From CAZAQK01 sp046344715 (GTDB taxonomy: Bacteria > Pseudomonadota > Alphaproteobacteria > Rickettsiales > SXRF01): a stretch of 64,000 nt of DNA. This document shows, piece after piece, positions 16,790 to 25,512 of this stretch (positions are counted from its first letter, which is position 1; each line of letters starts with the position of its first letter). The notes beneath the pieces were generated by a model. That model worked only from the letters and a program-made list of their open reading frames with translations, had not been told where the DNA came from and did not search any database. The stretch spans positions 62,001 through 126,000 of the forward strand of contig JBKDKX010000009.1 of NCBI GenBank assembly GCA_046344715.1, given 5' to 3'. Made by a program: the position numbers and the translations under genes.

Positions 16790-18781
16790 ATGCAACATTC
16801 TGGCAAATCACCGTTTGTTTCTTTGGCTGGGTATCTCAAAGGTTCTTTGCATGTACCTGGTGATAAATCCATTTCGCATCGTGCATTGATTATATCCTCC
16901 CAGTTATTCGGAAAAACAACGATTAAAGGCTTGCTCGAAGGTGATGATGTGATGAATACCGCCAAAGCTCTGGGGCTGCTTGGCGTTTCCATAACCCGTG
17001 ATGGTGCAAATAACTGGCTGGTGCATGGCGTTGGTGTTGGCGGGCTTACCGAGAGCCCTTCTGTGCTGGATATGGGCAATTCCGGTACCGCAGCAAGGTT
17101 GATGATGGGGCTTGTGACCCCCTATCCTTTTGCCACGTTTTTTATTGGAGATGAAAGTTTAAGCAAGCGGCCGATGGCTCGCGTGATAAAGCCGTTGGAA
17201 GAAATAGGCGCAAAATTCACTGCCCATAGTGGTAACCGCCTGCCGCTTACTCTACAAGGCACAGCTAACCCCAAAGCGATACATTATGAATTACCTGTGG
17301 CGTCGGCGCAGGTAAAATCGGCAATCCTTCTGGCCGCCCTGAATGTTCATGGCACTACTACCGTGATCGAATCACACGCGACGCGTGACCATACCGAAAA
17401 TATGCTGCGCTATCTGGGCTATGGTATCGAGGTAAAACAAGAGCATGGTGCGCATGTAATTTCCATATCAGGCAAACAAAATATACCAGCGATGGACAGG
17501 GAAATTATTGTGCCGTCCGACCCCTCTTCTGCTGCCTTCCCTGCGGTTGCAGCACTTATTTGTCCTGGATCAGAAATACTGCTCAAAAATATTTGCGTAA
17601 ATCCTCTCAGGACTGGTTTGTTCACATCACTGCATGAAATGGGTGGCCAGATTGAGTTTATCAACCAGCGCATGGCATGTGGCGAGCATGTGGCAGATAT
17701 TCGCGTGTGTTACAGCAAGCTCAAAGGCGCGGTGATTGATGCTAAGCGTGCCCCTTCCATGATCGATGAATATCTTATTCTCGCAGTAGCCGCTGCATTC
17801 GCCGAGGGCGAGACGGTTATGCATGGCCTTGGCGAATTGCGTGTCAAGGAAAGCGACCGACTGGCAGCAATCATAGACGGACTTAGTGCTTGTGGTGTAA
17901 AGGTATTTGCGGAAGGTGAGTCACTGCATGTGATTGGCACGGGCAAGCCGCCAAAAGGCGGGGCAACTATCACCACCAATTTTGACCACCGTGTTGCCAT
18001 GAGTTTCTTGATAATGGGTATGGCGAGCGAGCAGCCAGTCACTATTGATGATGCCGCATCTATTCAAACCAGCTTTCCCAATTTTGTAGCTTTGATGAAT
18101 GGTGCGGGCGCAAAAATATCAGTATCTCACCAGTTGCCAGGCACCAGCCACTATTCACCAATCATCATCGCCGTGGATGGTCCGGCGGCATCCGGCAAGG
18201 GCACCCTCGCCCGTCGCCTAGCCGAGCATTACGGTTTTGAATATCTCGATACGGGCAGCCTCTATCGCGCTGTTGGCCTGAAGCTGGTATATGGCGGCAA
18301 AGATCCTAATGATAAGGCAGCGGCCATAGAGGCGGCAAAAACCATTGATGCGGATGATCTGGCAAATCCTCGCCTGCGTCAGGAACGTATTGGGCAGGCT
18401 GCATCTATCGTTTCTGCATTTCCTGAAGTGCGCGCCGCATTGCTGGAATACCAGCAGAATTTTGCCATTGGGCGCAAAGGTGCGGTGCTGGATGGGCGCG
18501 ATATCGGCACGGTGGTGTGCCCGAATGCTGATTTCAAATTCTTTATCACGGCAACGCTGTATACCCGTGCCAAACGCCGCCATAAAGAGCTGGAAGGTGA
18601 AGGTATTGAGGTGGTTTTTGATTCTGTGCTGGAAGATTTGCGTGAGCGTGACGAGCGCGACTCACAGCGCGCCGCCGCTCCCCTCATCCCAGCGGATGAT
18701 GCTATTTTAATGGATACCTCAACGCTCGATGCCAGCGAAGTGTTTGAAATGGCGTGCAGGGTAATCGATGCTAAAGGCTAG
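16790..18781 (+). CDS. aroA-cmk: Fused EPSP synthase / cytidylate kinase (AroA-Cmk)
   Basis: A 663-residue bifunctional protein. Residues 1 to about 445 are 3-phosphoshikimate 1-carboxyvinyltransferase of the shikimate pathway (PGDKSISHRALI near the start, LDMGNSGTAARLM, and a C-terminal KESDRL with TTNFDHRVAMSF). Residues 458-663 are CMP/dCMP kinase (IIIAVDGPAASGKGTLARR, P-loop 464-472; DGRDIGTVVCPNADFKFF). No stop or frameshift separates them and only about 12 linker residues lie between. Separate aroA and cmk genes adjacent to rpsA are the usual alphaproteobacterial arrangement; fused forms are known in some proteobacteria. An inverted small gene separates it from rpsA here. Confidence 0.94.
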   Translation: MQHSGKSPFVSLAGYLKGSLHVPGDKSISHRALIISSQLFGKTTIKGLLEGDDVMNTAKALGLLGVSITRDGANNWLVHGVGVGGLTESPSVLDMGNSGTAARLMMGLVTPYPFATFFIGDESLSKRPMARVIKPLEEIGAKFTAHSGNRLPLTLQGTANPKAIHYELPVASAQVKSAILLAALNVHGTTTVIESHATRDHTENMLRYLGYGIEVKQEHGAHVISISGKQNIPAMDREIIVPSDPSSAAFPAVAALICPGSEILLKNICVNPLRTGLFTSLHEMGGQIEFINQRMACGEHVADIRVCYSKLKGAVIDAKRAPSMIDEYLILAVAAAFAEGETVMHGLGELRVKESDRLAAIIDGLSACGVKVFAEGESLHVIGTGKPPKGGATITTNFDHRVAMSFLIMGMASEQPVTIDDAASIQTSFPNFVALMNGAGAKISVSHQLPGTSHYSPIIIAVDGPAASGKGTLARRLAEHYGFEYLDTGSLYRAVGLKLVYGGKDPNDKAAAIEAAKTIDADDLANPRLRQERIGQAASIVSAFPEVRAALLEYQQNFAIGRKGAVLDGRDIGTVVCPNADFKFFITATLYTRAKRRHKELEGEGIEVVFDSVLEDLRERDERDSQRAAAPLIPADDAILMDTSTLDASEVFEMACRVIDAKG

Positions 18782-18787
18782 TAGATT

Positions 18788-19081
18788 TTACCAGGTGCAG
18801 GTACATATACCTTCGCTACTAGACACTTGAGTCAGCGCACAGCCCTCTCCCCCGCGTCTCCTGATGATTTCATCAAGCTTTATACAGGTAGTGCTCTGAT
18901 TGGTAGCTGCACCATCATCTAGCGGCTTACCGCCCCCTGTTAATGGATGAACATCATACACCGGAAATACATGAGTCCGACCACCACTTCCGGCAGTGGC
19001 ATCAGTAGCGGCTAAACTGTTGTTAAAAGCAATAAGGCCAATTACACTACCAAAAAGGATTGCTTTAATTTTAGAACTCAT
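18788..19081 (-). CDS. Small secreted cysteine-containing protein, function unknown
   Basis: A 97-residue protein with a Sec signal peptide (MSSKIKAILFGSVIGLIAFN... cleavage about residue 28 after SLA). The mature part has four Cys clustered in its C-terminal half, which could form disulfides in the periplasm. The start at 19081 is set by GGAG six bases upstream; a TTG at 19093 is not needed. It is inverted between aroA-cmk and rpsA, and a four-unit 11-bp TGTCA repeat resembling a Pho box lies about 70-110 bases upstream, so phosphate-responsive expression is a testable idea. No family recognised. Confidence 0.7.
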   Translation of the reverse strand: MSSKIKAILFGSVIGLIAFNNSLAATDATAGSGGRTHVFPVYDVHPLTGGGKPLDDGAATNQSTTCIKLDEIIRRRGGEGCALTQVSSSEGICTCTW

Positions 19082-19149
19082 AAGATGCTCCAATATTAAT
19101 ATTAATAATCAGAGTATTACCTGATTTCCCTGATTGTACCAAAATCAGA

Positions 19150-19190
19150 TGACAGATTGATGACGTTTCCATGACATTTCAGTGACGTTT
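19150..19190 (-). promoter_or_regulatory. Four-unit 11-bp direct repeat, Pho-box-like
   Basis: TGAC occurs at 19150, 19161, 19172 and 19183, exactly 11 bases apart. On the minus strand the units read CGTCACT, TGTCATG, CGTCATC and TGTCATC. PhoB and related OmpR-family regulators bind 11-bp direct repeats of (C)TGTCAT type. The array faces the small secreted protein gene (start 19081) and is also upstream of rpsA. The periodicity is seen directly; the regulator is inferred. Confidence 0.55.
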
Positions 19191-19322
19191 TTGCACTAGA
19201 CTCCATTGGATCTATGGATAGAAAATATTCTAAAAACACTTGATTTCCGCCTATTTATGAGTACAACTAGCCCCCTATTTAACCATAGACTGGGTTGTCC
19301 AGCTTGCAACCCATTTAATACC

Positions 19323-19405
19323 GTCATTGCGAGGAGCGATGCGACGAAGCAATCCAGAAGCGATAAGCTCTGGATCGCCACGCGGCTAAAGCCGCTCGCG
19401 ATGAC
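19323..19405. repeat. Palindromic repeat, GTCATTGCGAG class, in the 404-base gap before rpsA
   Basis: Begins GTCATTGCGAGGAGCG and ends CTCGCGATGAC, with internal complementary arms CAATCCAG and CTGGATCG. This is the widespread alphaproteobacterial/Rickettsiales palindromic intergenic repeat, long enough to fold into one extended hairpin. The rest of the gap 19082-19485 holds the Pho-box-like array, a region in which the rpsA promoter must lie, and AAGGA nine bases before the rpsA ATG. A 73-codon frame across the repeat is a repeat artefact. Confidence 0.85.
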
Positions 19406-19485
19406 GTTTTGTGTAAACCCGAAATGACTAGCTGGCATTTCACAACTCCTCGGCTGTGTCAGCCGCGCAAATAAGGAATGGCAGC

Positions 19486-21240
19486 ATGACCGAAGAAAAC
19501 AGGAAAAATATGGCTAAAAGTGCAGCAGCGTTTGCTAATATCGAAGTAGAAGATTTTGGCGCGTTATTTGAAGAATCAGTAAAAGAATCCGGCAAAAACG
19601 AAGGTTCCGTTGTAACCGGTGTGGTTGTTGCGATTGAAAAAGATGTTGTTATCGTTGATGTGGGCATGAAGTCTGAAGGCCGCATCCCACTTCGTGAATT
19701 CGCAGTAAATGGTGTAACTCCAGAACTTCGCGCTGGCGATGAAGTGGAAGTATTCTTAGAAAAAATTGAAAATAAAAATGGCGAAGCCATACTTTCGCGC
19801 GAGAAAGCACTGCGCGAAGAAGCATGGTTCAAGCTCGAAAAAGCCTGTGCTAAAAACGAACGCGTTGAAGGCGTTATCTTTGGCCGCGTTAAAGGTGGTT
19901 TCACGGTGGATATTCAGGGCGCAGTTGCGTTCCTGCCTGGTTCACAGGTGGATATACGCCCCGTGCGTGATGTTGGCCCTCTCATGAATGTGCCACAGCC
20001 ATTCCAGATTCTGAAAATGGACAGGAAGCGTGGCAACATCGTTGTGTCTCGCCGTGCGATTCTTGAAGAATCACGTGTTGAACAGCGCGATCATCTGCTT
20101 TCTAAAATTGCTGAAGGTCAGGTGCTCGACGGTATGGTAAAAAACATTACCGATTACGGTGCGTTCATCGACATGGGTGGTATTGACGGCCTCCTCCACG
20201 TTACCGATATTTCTTGGCGCCGTATCAGCCATCCATCGGAAGTGCTGAGCCTTGGCCAGACCATTAAGGTAATTGTGACTAAGTTTGATCAGAACACCAA
20301 GCGCGTGTCGCTTGGCATGAAGCAGCTTGAAAGCAATCCTTGGCAGGGTGCTGATGTGAAATATCAGGTGGGCACCAAACTCTCTGGTAAAATCACCAAC
20401 ATTACCGATTACGGTGCATTTGTTGAGCTTGAGCCAGGCATTGAAGGCCTCGTGCATGTATCTGAAATTTCATGGGTGAAGAAAAACGCGCATCCTTCCA
20501 AACTTGTTTCTGTAAGCCAGGAAGTGAATGTGGTGGTGCTGGATATTGATGCTTCCAAACACCGTATATCTCTTGGCATGAAGCAATGCGAAGAAAACCC
20601 ATGGGCTAAATACTCTACCAAAGTAAATGTGGGCGATGTGATTGAAGGCGAAATCCGCAACATTACGGATTTCGGTTTGTTCATTGCGCTGGATAGCGAA
20701 ATTGACGGCCTCATTCACCACTCTGACCTGAGCTGGTCTGAAGCTGGTGATGTTGCAATCAAAAACTACAAAAAGGGCGATGTGATTAAAGCAAAAATCC
20801 TCGCGATGGATGTAGAAAAAGAACGCATCAGCTTAGGTGTGAAGCAGCTTGAGAATGATCCATTTGAATCTGAATTCGATGGCATCAAAAAAGGCGCGGT
20901 CATGACCTGCACCGTGTCTGAAGTGAATGATGATGGCATCACTGTAAAAGTAACGGACAACATCAACAGCTTCATCAAGAAGAGTGAACTTGCGCGTGAA
21001 CGTCAGGAACAGCGTCCTGATCGCTTTGCAGTAGGTGACCGTGTGGATGTGAAAATTACCACGCTGGATATGGCATCACGCAAAGTTGGTGCGTCTATTA
21101 AAGCACTTGAAGCCGATGAACATAAAAAAGCGATTGCTGAATATGGTTCGACGGACAGCGGCGCATCTCTCGGTGACATTCTTGGCGCAGCCCTGAATGA
21201 AGCAAAAGAGAAGCCAGCGAAAAAAAGCAAAAAAGGATAA
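19486..21240 (+). CDS. rpsA: 30S ribosomal protein S1
   Basis: Binds mRNA at the ribosome and helps melt structured leaders. 584 residues with six tandem S1 (OB-fold) repeats; repeats 3-6 are obvious from the recurring NITDYGAF(I/V), GLLHVTDISW and RISLGMKQ motifs, each about 87 residues apart, while the N-terminal two are more diverged and serve ribosome docking. The ATG at 19486 is chosen because AAGGA precedes it by nine bases; an upstream GTG at 19456 lacks one. Downstream a long hairpin lies in the gap to sppA. The S1-sppA-ihfB order is conserved in the class. Confidence 0.97.
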   Translation: MTEENRKNMAKSAAAFANIEVEDFGALFEESVKESGKNEGSVVTGVVVAIEKDVVIVDVGMKSEGRIPLREFAVNGVTPELRAGDEVEVFLEKIENKNGEAILSREKALREEAWFKLEKACAKNERVEGVIFGRVKGGFTVDIQGAVAFLPGSQVDIRPVRDVGPLMNVPQPFQILKMDRKRGNIVVSRRAILEESRVEQRDHLLSKIAEGQVLDGMVKNITDYGAFIDMGGIDGLLHVTDISWRRISHPSEVLSLGQTIKVIVTKFDQNTKRVSLGMKQLESNPWQGADVKYQVGTKLSGKITNITDYGAFVELEPGIEGLVHVSEISWVKKNAHPSKLVSVSQEVNVVVLDIDASKHRISLGMKQCEENPWAKYSTKVNVGDVIEGEIRNITDFGLFIALDSEIDGLIHHSDLSWSEAGDVAIKNYKKGDVIKAKILAMDVEKERISLGVKQLENDPFESEFDGIKKGAVMTCTVSEVNDDGITVKVTDNINSFIKKSELARERQEQRPDRFAVGDRVDVKITTLDMASRKVGASIKALEADEHKKAIAEYGSTDSGASLGDILGAALNEAKEKPAKKSKKG

Positions 21241-21241
21241 A

Positions 21242-21308
21242 GTGATTGTGGCAGTGGTGGTGGTAGTGTAAAAAGTACTTACACAATCACCACCACAACC
21301 ACTACCAC
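21242..21308. repeat. Long imperfect hairpin between rpsA and sppA
   Basis: A 30-base left arm (21242-21271) rich in GTGGTGG and a 30-base right arm (21279-21308) rich in CCACCAC match at 24 of 30 positions around a 7-base loop; GU pairs would add more. The right arm ends two bases before the sppA ATG, and no Shine-Dalgarno sequence is visible there. No T-run follows. It could attenuate rpsA/sppA read-through or control sppA translation. Confidence 0.7.
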
Positions 21309-21310
21309 CT

Positions 21311-22228
21311 ATGGCCATCAACGCAGATACCCTCCTTGACCGTTTATATCTCAAAGCACAAATTGCGCGCTGGCGGTTGCTTGCAATAGCTTTCGGCGTT
21401 CTCGCCCTCATTATTTTTTTCGATAAAAACTCTCTGCATTCGCCTATCGAGGGTGATTTTATTGCGCGCCTTACCTTTGATCAGATAGTACTGGATGATC
21501 AGCGCATTTATGAGTTAATTGACGATGTGGCGAGCAACCCGCGCGCAAAGGCAGTGGTGGTATGGCTGGATACCCCAGGCGGTAGTGCGGTGGCTGGTGA
21601 AGAAATTTACCTGCGTCTGCGCGAACTTTCCAAAGAAAAGCCGGTGATAGCGGTAATGCGCTCTGTAGCGGCGTCTGCTGGGTATATGATTGCTCTTGGC
21701 GCAGACCATATCATTGCACGTGAAGGTACCATTACCGGATCAATTGGCGTACTTATGGAAAGTTTTGAGGTCACGGAATTGGCTGAAAAAATAGGGGTAA
21801 AACCGGTTATTATCAAAACCGCTCCTCTTAAGGCTTCTCCCAACCCACTTGAAAAGACTACCCCTGAGGCTGAGCGCGTGATTCAGGAGGTCATCGATGA
21901 TTTTTATGGTCGTTTTGTAGAAATGGTGGCTGAAAGACGCAAACTGCCCAAAGAAAGAGCACTTTCGCTGGCGGATGGCCGGGTATATAGCGGTAAAAGA
22001 GCCCTGGAATATAAACTGATTGACGCTATCGGTGGTGAGCAGGAGGCCATGGTATGGCTTACCGAGCAAAAGAAAATAAAGCCGGATCTGGATATAAAAG
22101 ATATCAAAATAGAAGAGGAATTGGGCTTTTTTGACCAATTAGCCGAATCTACAAGCAAAATATTTTTCAATTCTAAGAGCATAGGGCTTGACGGGATGGC
22201 CGCCATATGGCATCCTGACATGCATTAA
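21311..22228 (+). CDS. sppA: Signal peptide peptidase SppA (S49 family)
   Basis: Inner-membrane serine protease that degrades cleaved signal peptides. A 305-residue short form with one N-terminal membrane anchor (LLAIAFGVLALIIFF, residues about 24-38) and one S49 domain. The Ser/Lys dyad is Ser122 in RSVAASAGYM and Lys174 in TAPLKASPNPL, 52 residues apart as in the Bacillus enzyme. The ATG lies directly behind a hairpin and lacks a ribosome-binding site. It is followed by ihfB after 24 bases. Confidence 0.93.
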   Translation: MAINADTLLDRLYLKAQIARWRLLAIAFGVLALIIFFDKNSLHSPIEGDFIARLTFDQIVLDDQRIYELIDDVASNPRAKAVVVWLDTPGGSAVAGEEIYLRLRELSKEKPVIAVMRSVAASAGYMIALGADHIIAREGTITGSIGVLMESFEVTELAEKIGVKPVIIKTAPLKASPNPLEKTTPEAERVIQEVIDDFYGRFVEMVAERRKLPKERALSLADGRVYSGKRALEYKLIDAIGGEQEAMVWLTEQKKIKPDLDIKDIKIEEELGFFDQLAESTSKIFFNSKSIGLDGMAAIWHPDMH

Positions 22229-22252
22229 TCCTTTTACTTCAAGGGCATGTCT

Positions 22253-22555
22253 ATGACGAAATCTGAACTTATCCTGAGGCTTTCAAAACGTTACCCACAT
22301 CTTTACCAGCGCGACATTGAAACGCTGGTGAATACCATTTTTGATGATATTTCAGAAACCCTTGTAGGCGGTGGCCGCGTTGAGCTTCGTGGGTTTGGCG
22401 CGTTTTCTATCCGCAAGCGCGAAGCACGCAAAGCCCGTAATCCTAAGAATGGTCAGGAAGTAAGTATCGGTGAGCGCTTTGCAATTTATTTCCGCACGGG
22501 TAAAGAGCTGCGCGAGCGCATCAATAAGCCCTCTGTCATCGTTCGTCACCAGTAA
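22253..22555 (+). CDS. ihfB: Integration host factor subunit beta
   Basis: Nucleoid protein that bends DNA as IhfA/IhfB heterodimer. 100 residues from the ATG at 22253 (MTKSELILRL), which lies seven bases after AAGGG; an ATG at 22247 is closer to that site and less likely. The DNA-binding arm GRVELRGFGAFSIRKREARKARNPKNG is shortened here as VELRGFGAFSIRKREARK, containing the intercalating Pro in RNPKNG. Sits in the conserved sppA-ihfB-lapA-trpF run. Confidence 0.96.
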   Translation: MTKSELILRLSKRYPHLYQRDIETLVNTIFDDISETLVGGGRVELRGFGAFSIRKREARKARNPKNGQEVSIGERFAIYFRTGKELRERINKPSVIVRHQ

Positions 22556-22563
22556 TTAAGCAA

Positions 22564-22908
22564 TTGTTTTCTAAAGCAGCACGCACAGTAAAACTGGTGT
22601 TTGTTACCCTGTTTGCGTTGGCTTTTATTGTATTTGCCGCCAGCAACCATACGCTGGTTACCATTAGCTTGTTTCCTCTCTCTTATGCGATTGATTTGCC
22701 TCTGTTTCTGCTGGTAATGCTGTGCATTATCGTTGGTGTGCTTATCAGTATTGTAGTCATAAGCGGCCGCTTTACCCGACTCAGGCACCAGTATGTTTCA
22801 GAAAAGAAGCGTGCTCTCACCTTTGAAACAGAGCTTAAGGCACTCAAGGCTAAAAATACATCCATCAGCACATTGCCTGAGCTTGCCGCCAATGACAGTG
22901 CGCGTTAA
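22564..22908 (+). CDS. lapA: LapA-domain membrane protein (DUF1049)
   Basis: 114 residues with two membrane segments (about 10-27 and 44-68) separated by the family motif N-x-x-x-V-x-x-x-x-F-P, seen as NHTLVTISLFPL, then a basic, coiled C-terminal tail. LapA-type proteins take part in lipopolysaccharide assembly control in Escherichia coli with LapB; in Alphaproteobacteria the gene lies between ihfB and trpF, as here. The start is a TTG at 22564. It overlaps trpF by 17 bases. Confidence 0.82.
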   Translation: MFSKAARTVKLVFVTLFALAFIVFAASNHTLVTISLFPLSYAIDLPLFLLVMLCIIVGVLISIVVISGRFTRLRHQYVSEKKRALTFETELKALKAKNTSISTLPELAANDSAR

Positions 22909-23521
22909 AATCTGTGGCTTGAAGGATACAAAAAACCTTCAGGTAGCCATTGATGCAGGTGCTGATTTTGTTGGGTTCGTAGATTACCCTAAATCACCAC
23001 GCCATATTACACAGCCGGATATTGCCAAATTGATTGCAGTTATTCCCGCTAATGTCGCGTCTGTTGTGGTTACGGTGAACCCAGCAAATAGCTGGCTAGA
23101 GCAGATACATTTTCCTGTTAGTTATATCCAGCTGCATGGCGATGAATCGCCCGAGCGTGTGCGAGAAATACGTAACCGATTAGTAGGCACCAAAATAATT
23201 AAAGCCATTTCTGTAGAGAATGCTGAAGATATTGCAAGCGCTTCAGATTATGCGAATGTTGCGGATATAATATTGTTTGATACCAAAGTACCAAACCAAC
23301 ATGGAGGAAGCGGCATCGCCTTTGATTGGTCATTACTTAAAGAAAAACATATTGCCTTGCCATGGATGCTTTCCGGTGGGCTGAATGTTGGTAACATCAA
23401 AGAAGCAATTTTACAAACGGGTGCTGCAATAGTTGATGTATCTTCTGGTGTTGAAACCGCGCCGGGTGTAAAAGATGCGGCATTGATAAAGCAATTTATT
23501 GAAGCGGCAAAAAACGTATGA
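22892..23521 (+). CDS. trpF: Phosphoribosylanthranilate isomerase
   Basis: Third step of tryptophan synthesis from anthranilate: PRA to CdRP. 209-residue TIM barrel starting MTVRVKICGLKD, with the catalytic Cys in KICGLKD (residue 8) and Asp in FDTKVPNQHGGSG near 127. The ATG at 22892 lies within lapA; a longer frame from 22793 is non-homologous. Its stop overlaps trpB (ATGA). trpC, trpD and trpE are not in this window, consistent with the split trp genes of Alphaproteobacteria. Confidence 0.95.
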   Translation: MTVRVKICGLKDTKNLQVAIDAGADFVGFVDYPKSPRHITQPDIAKLIAVIPANVASVVVTVNPANSWLEQIHFPVSYIQLHGDESPERVREIRNRLVGTKIIKAISVENAEDIASASDYANVADIILFDTKVPNQHGGSGIAFDWSLLKEKHIALPWMLSGGLNVGNIKEAILQTGAAIVDVSSGVETAPGVKDAALIKQFIEAAKNV

Positions 23522-24720
23522 AACTGAACCTTGCAGGCCCGGATGCAAACGGCCATTTTGGCCATTATGGTGGCCGATATGTGTCGGAAACCCTAATGCC
23601 TTTGATTCTTGAGGTTGAAAAAGCCTATAATATTGCTAAGCAAGACCCGCAGTTCAAAAAAGAACTGGATTATTATTTTTCTGATTATATTGGCCGCCCC
23701 AGCCCGCTGTATTATGCCTCGCGCCTTACTCAGCATTGCAAGGGCGCAAAAATATATTTCAAGCGCGATGAGCTGAACCATACCGGCGCGCATAAAATCA
23801 ATAACTGTATTGGCCAGATTTTGCTCGCAAAGCGTATGGGTAAAAAGCGCATCATCGCAGAAACAGGTGCTGGTCAGCATGGCGTGGCCACGGCAACTGT
23901 GTGTGCCCTGTTCGGTCTTGAGTGCGTAATTTACATGGGCGCTAAGGATATTGAGCGCCAATCACCCAACGTGTTCCGCATGAAGCTTCTTGGTGCCGAG
24001 GTGCGTCCGGTTGAGGCAGGATCAAAATCACTGAAAGACGCGATGAATGAAGCATTGCGTGATTGGGTAACTAACGTGGATAACACGTATTACCTCATAG
24101 GAACAGCAGCAGGCCCGCACCCCTTTCCTGAAATGGTGCGTGATTTCCAGACCATCATTGGCCGTGAAGTGCGCGAGCAAATGCAAAAAGTAGAAGGCCG
24201 CCTGCCTGATACGCTGGTTGCCAGTATCGGCGGTGGATCAAATGCAATTGGACTGTTCCATCCATTTATTGCGGATGAGCAGGTGAATATGATTGGCGTG
24301 GAAGCCGCAGGCAAAGGCCTTGCGTCTGGTGAACATGCAGCATCTATTTCTCAAGGAAAGCCTGGGGTATTGCATGGTTGCCGTAGCTACCTGCTGCAAG
24401 ATGATGATGGGCAAATTAAAGAGGCACATTCTATTTCCGCCGGCCTTGATTATCCGGGTATTGGTCCGGAACATGCGTTGCTGAACGATAGTAAGCGCGT
24501 AAATTATGTAAGTGTTACAGACGATGAAGCATTAGAGGCCTTCCAGCTGGTTTCAAAACTTGAAGGCATTATTCCTGCACTCGAGCCAGCCCACGCGTTA
24601 GCGCATGTGTTGAAAATTGCCCCAAGCCTTCCTGCCAATCATTTGATGGTGCTTAATGTGTGCGGCCGCGGCGATAAGGACATATTCACCGTGGCGCGTG
24701 CGCTGGGGGTGACACTGTGA
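23518..24720 (+). CDS. trpB: Tryptophan synthase beta chain
   Basis: PLP enzyme joining indole and serine into tryptophan. 400 residues; the PLP lysine is in NHTGAHKINN near residue 87, the phosphate-binding loop is GGGSNAIG near 232, and the monovalent-cation/substrate region GRGDKD lies near the C-terminus. Overlaps trpF upstream and trpA downstream by four bases, so the alpha and beta chains are made in step. Confidence 0.97.
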   Translation: MKLNLAGPDANGHFGHYGGRYVSETLMPLILEVEKAYNIAKQDPQFKKELDYYFSDYIGRPSPLYYASRLTQHCKGAKIYFKRDELNHTGAHKINNCIGQILLAKRMGKKRIIAETGAGQHGVATATVCALFGLECVIYMGAKDIERQSPNVFRMKLLGAEVRPVEAGSKSLKDAMNEALRDWVTNVDNTYYLIGTAAGPHPFPEMVRDFQTIIGREVREQMQKVEGRLPDTLVASIGGGSNAIGLFHPFIADEQVNMIGVEAAGKGLASGEHAASISQGKPGVLHGCRSYLLQDDDGQIKEAHSISAGLDYPGIGPEHALLNDSKRVNYVSVTDDEALEAFQLVSKLEGIIPALEPAHALAHVLKIAPSLPANHLMVLNVCGRGDKDIFTVARALGVTL

Positions 24721-25511
24721 CGCTAAGAATTAAACAAATATTTGAAGCTGCAAAATCACAGAACCGTGCCGCACTTATCACTTTTATCATGGGAGGTGAT
24801 CCGGATTTGCAAACCACCGGCGCGCTGTTGGAAGCATTGCCACAGGCAGGTGCGGATATTATAGAAATTGGCATTCCTTTCTCTGACCCCATGGCCGATG
24901 GCCCTGTGATTGAAGCGGCAGGCAAACGTGCCATCAGCAAAGGTACAACGCTTAAAAAAATATTGCATACCGTGCAGCAATTCCGTACCGCGAATAATGC
25001 AACGCCTATAATTTTGATGGGGTATTACAACCCCATATACCGTTACGGCGTACAGAAATTCTGTAAAGATGCGGGTGCCGCTGGTGTTGATGGGCTGATT
25101 ATTGTGGATCTGCCACCGGAAGAAGAGCGCGAAATAACGCCGCATCTGGAGCAGAATGGTCTCTGCCTTGTTCGCCTGATTGCTCCAACCAGCAATGATG
25201 AACGCGTAAAGAAAATTACCGCCTCTGCTAGTGGTTTTGTGTATTATATTTCTGTTACCGGTGTCACGGGTGCGGCAACTGCAAGCAGTATTGATCTCGC
25301 TGCAAAACTGGAGGCCTTACATAAAGATATTGCCCTGCCTATTGCTGTTGGCTTCGGTATTAAAACTGCTCAGCAAGTAAAAGAGGCAGCAAAACATGCC
25401 GATGCGGTGGTGGTTGGCTCTGCGCTGGTGAATGTAATAGCGGAAAGCAAAAACCCAGTTCAGGCAGCAGGTGCATTTGTAATGCAACTTGCTGCCGGTC
25501 TTTCACGCTGA
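24717..25511 (+). CDS. trpA: Tryptophan synthase alpha chain
   Basis: Splits indole-3-glycerol phosphate to indole, channelled to TrpB. 264-residue TIM barrel with catalytic Glu in IIEIGIPFSDPMADGP near residue 47, Asp in GLIIVDLPPEE near 127 and a phosphate loop GFGIKTAQQV. The GTG start at 24717 overlaps the trpB stop (GTGA). In many Alphaproteobacteria accD and folC follow; here a convergent pilin gene begins one base after the stop. Confidence 0.97.
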   Translation: MTLRIKQIFEAAKSQNRAALITFIMGGDPDLQTTGALLEALPQAGADIIEIGIPFSDPMADGPVIEAAGKRAISKGTTLKKILHTVQQFRTANNATPIILMGYYNPIYRYGVQKFCKDAGAAGVDGLIIVDLPPEEEREITPHLEQNGLCLVRLIAPTSNDERVKKITASASGFVYYISVTGVTGAATASSIDLAAKLEALHKDIALPIAVGFGIKTAQQVKEAAKHADAVVVGSALVNVIAESKNPVQAAGAFVMQLAAGLSR

Positions 25512-25512
25512 G

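Noticed and set aside
19206..19427. Open frame of 73 codons upstream of rpsA
   Set aside because: Most of it is translation of the GTCATTGCGAG repeat (peptide VIARSDATKQS type), a well-known artefact.
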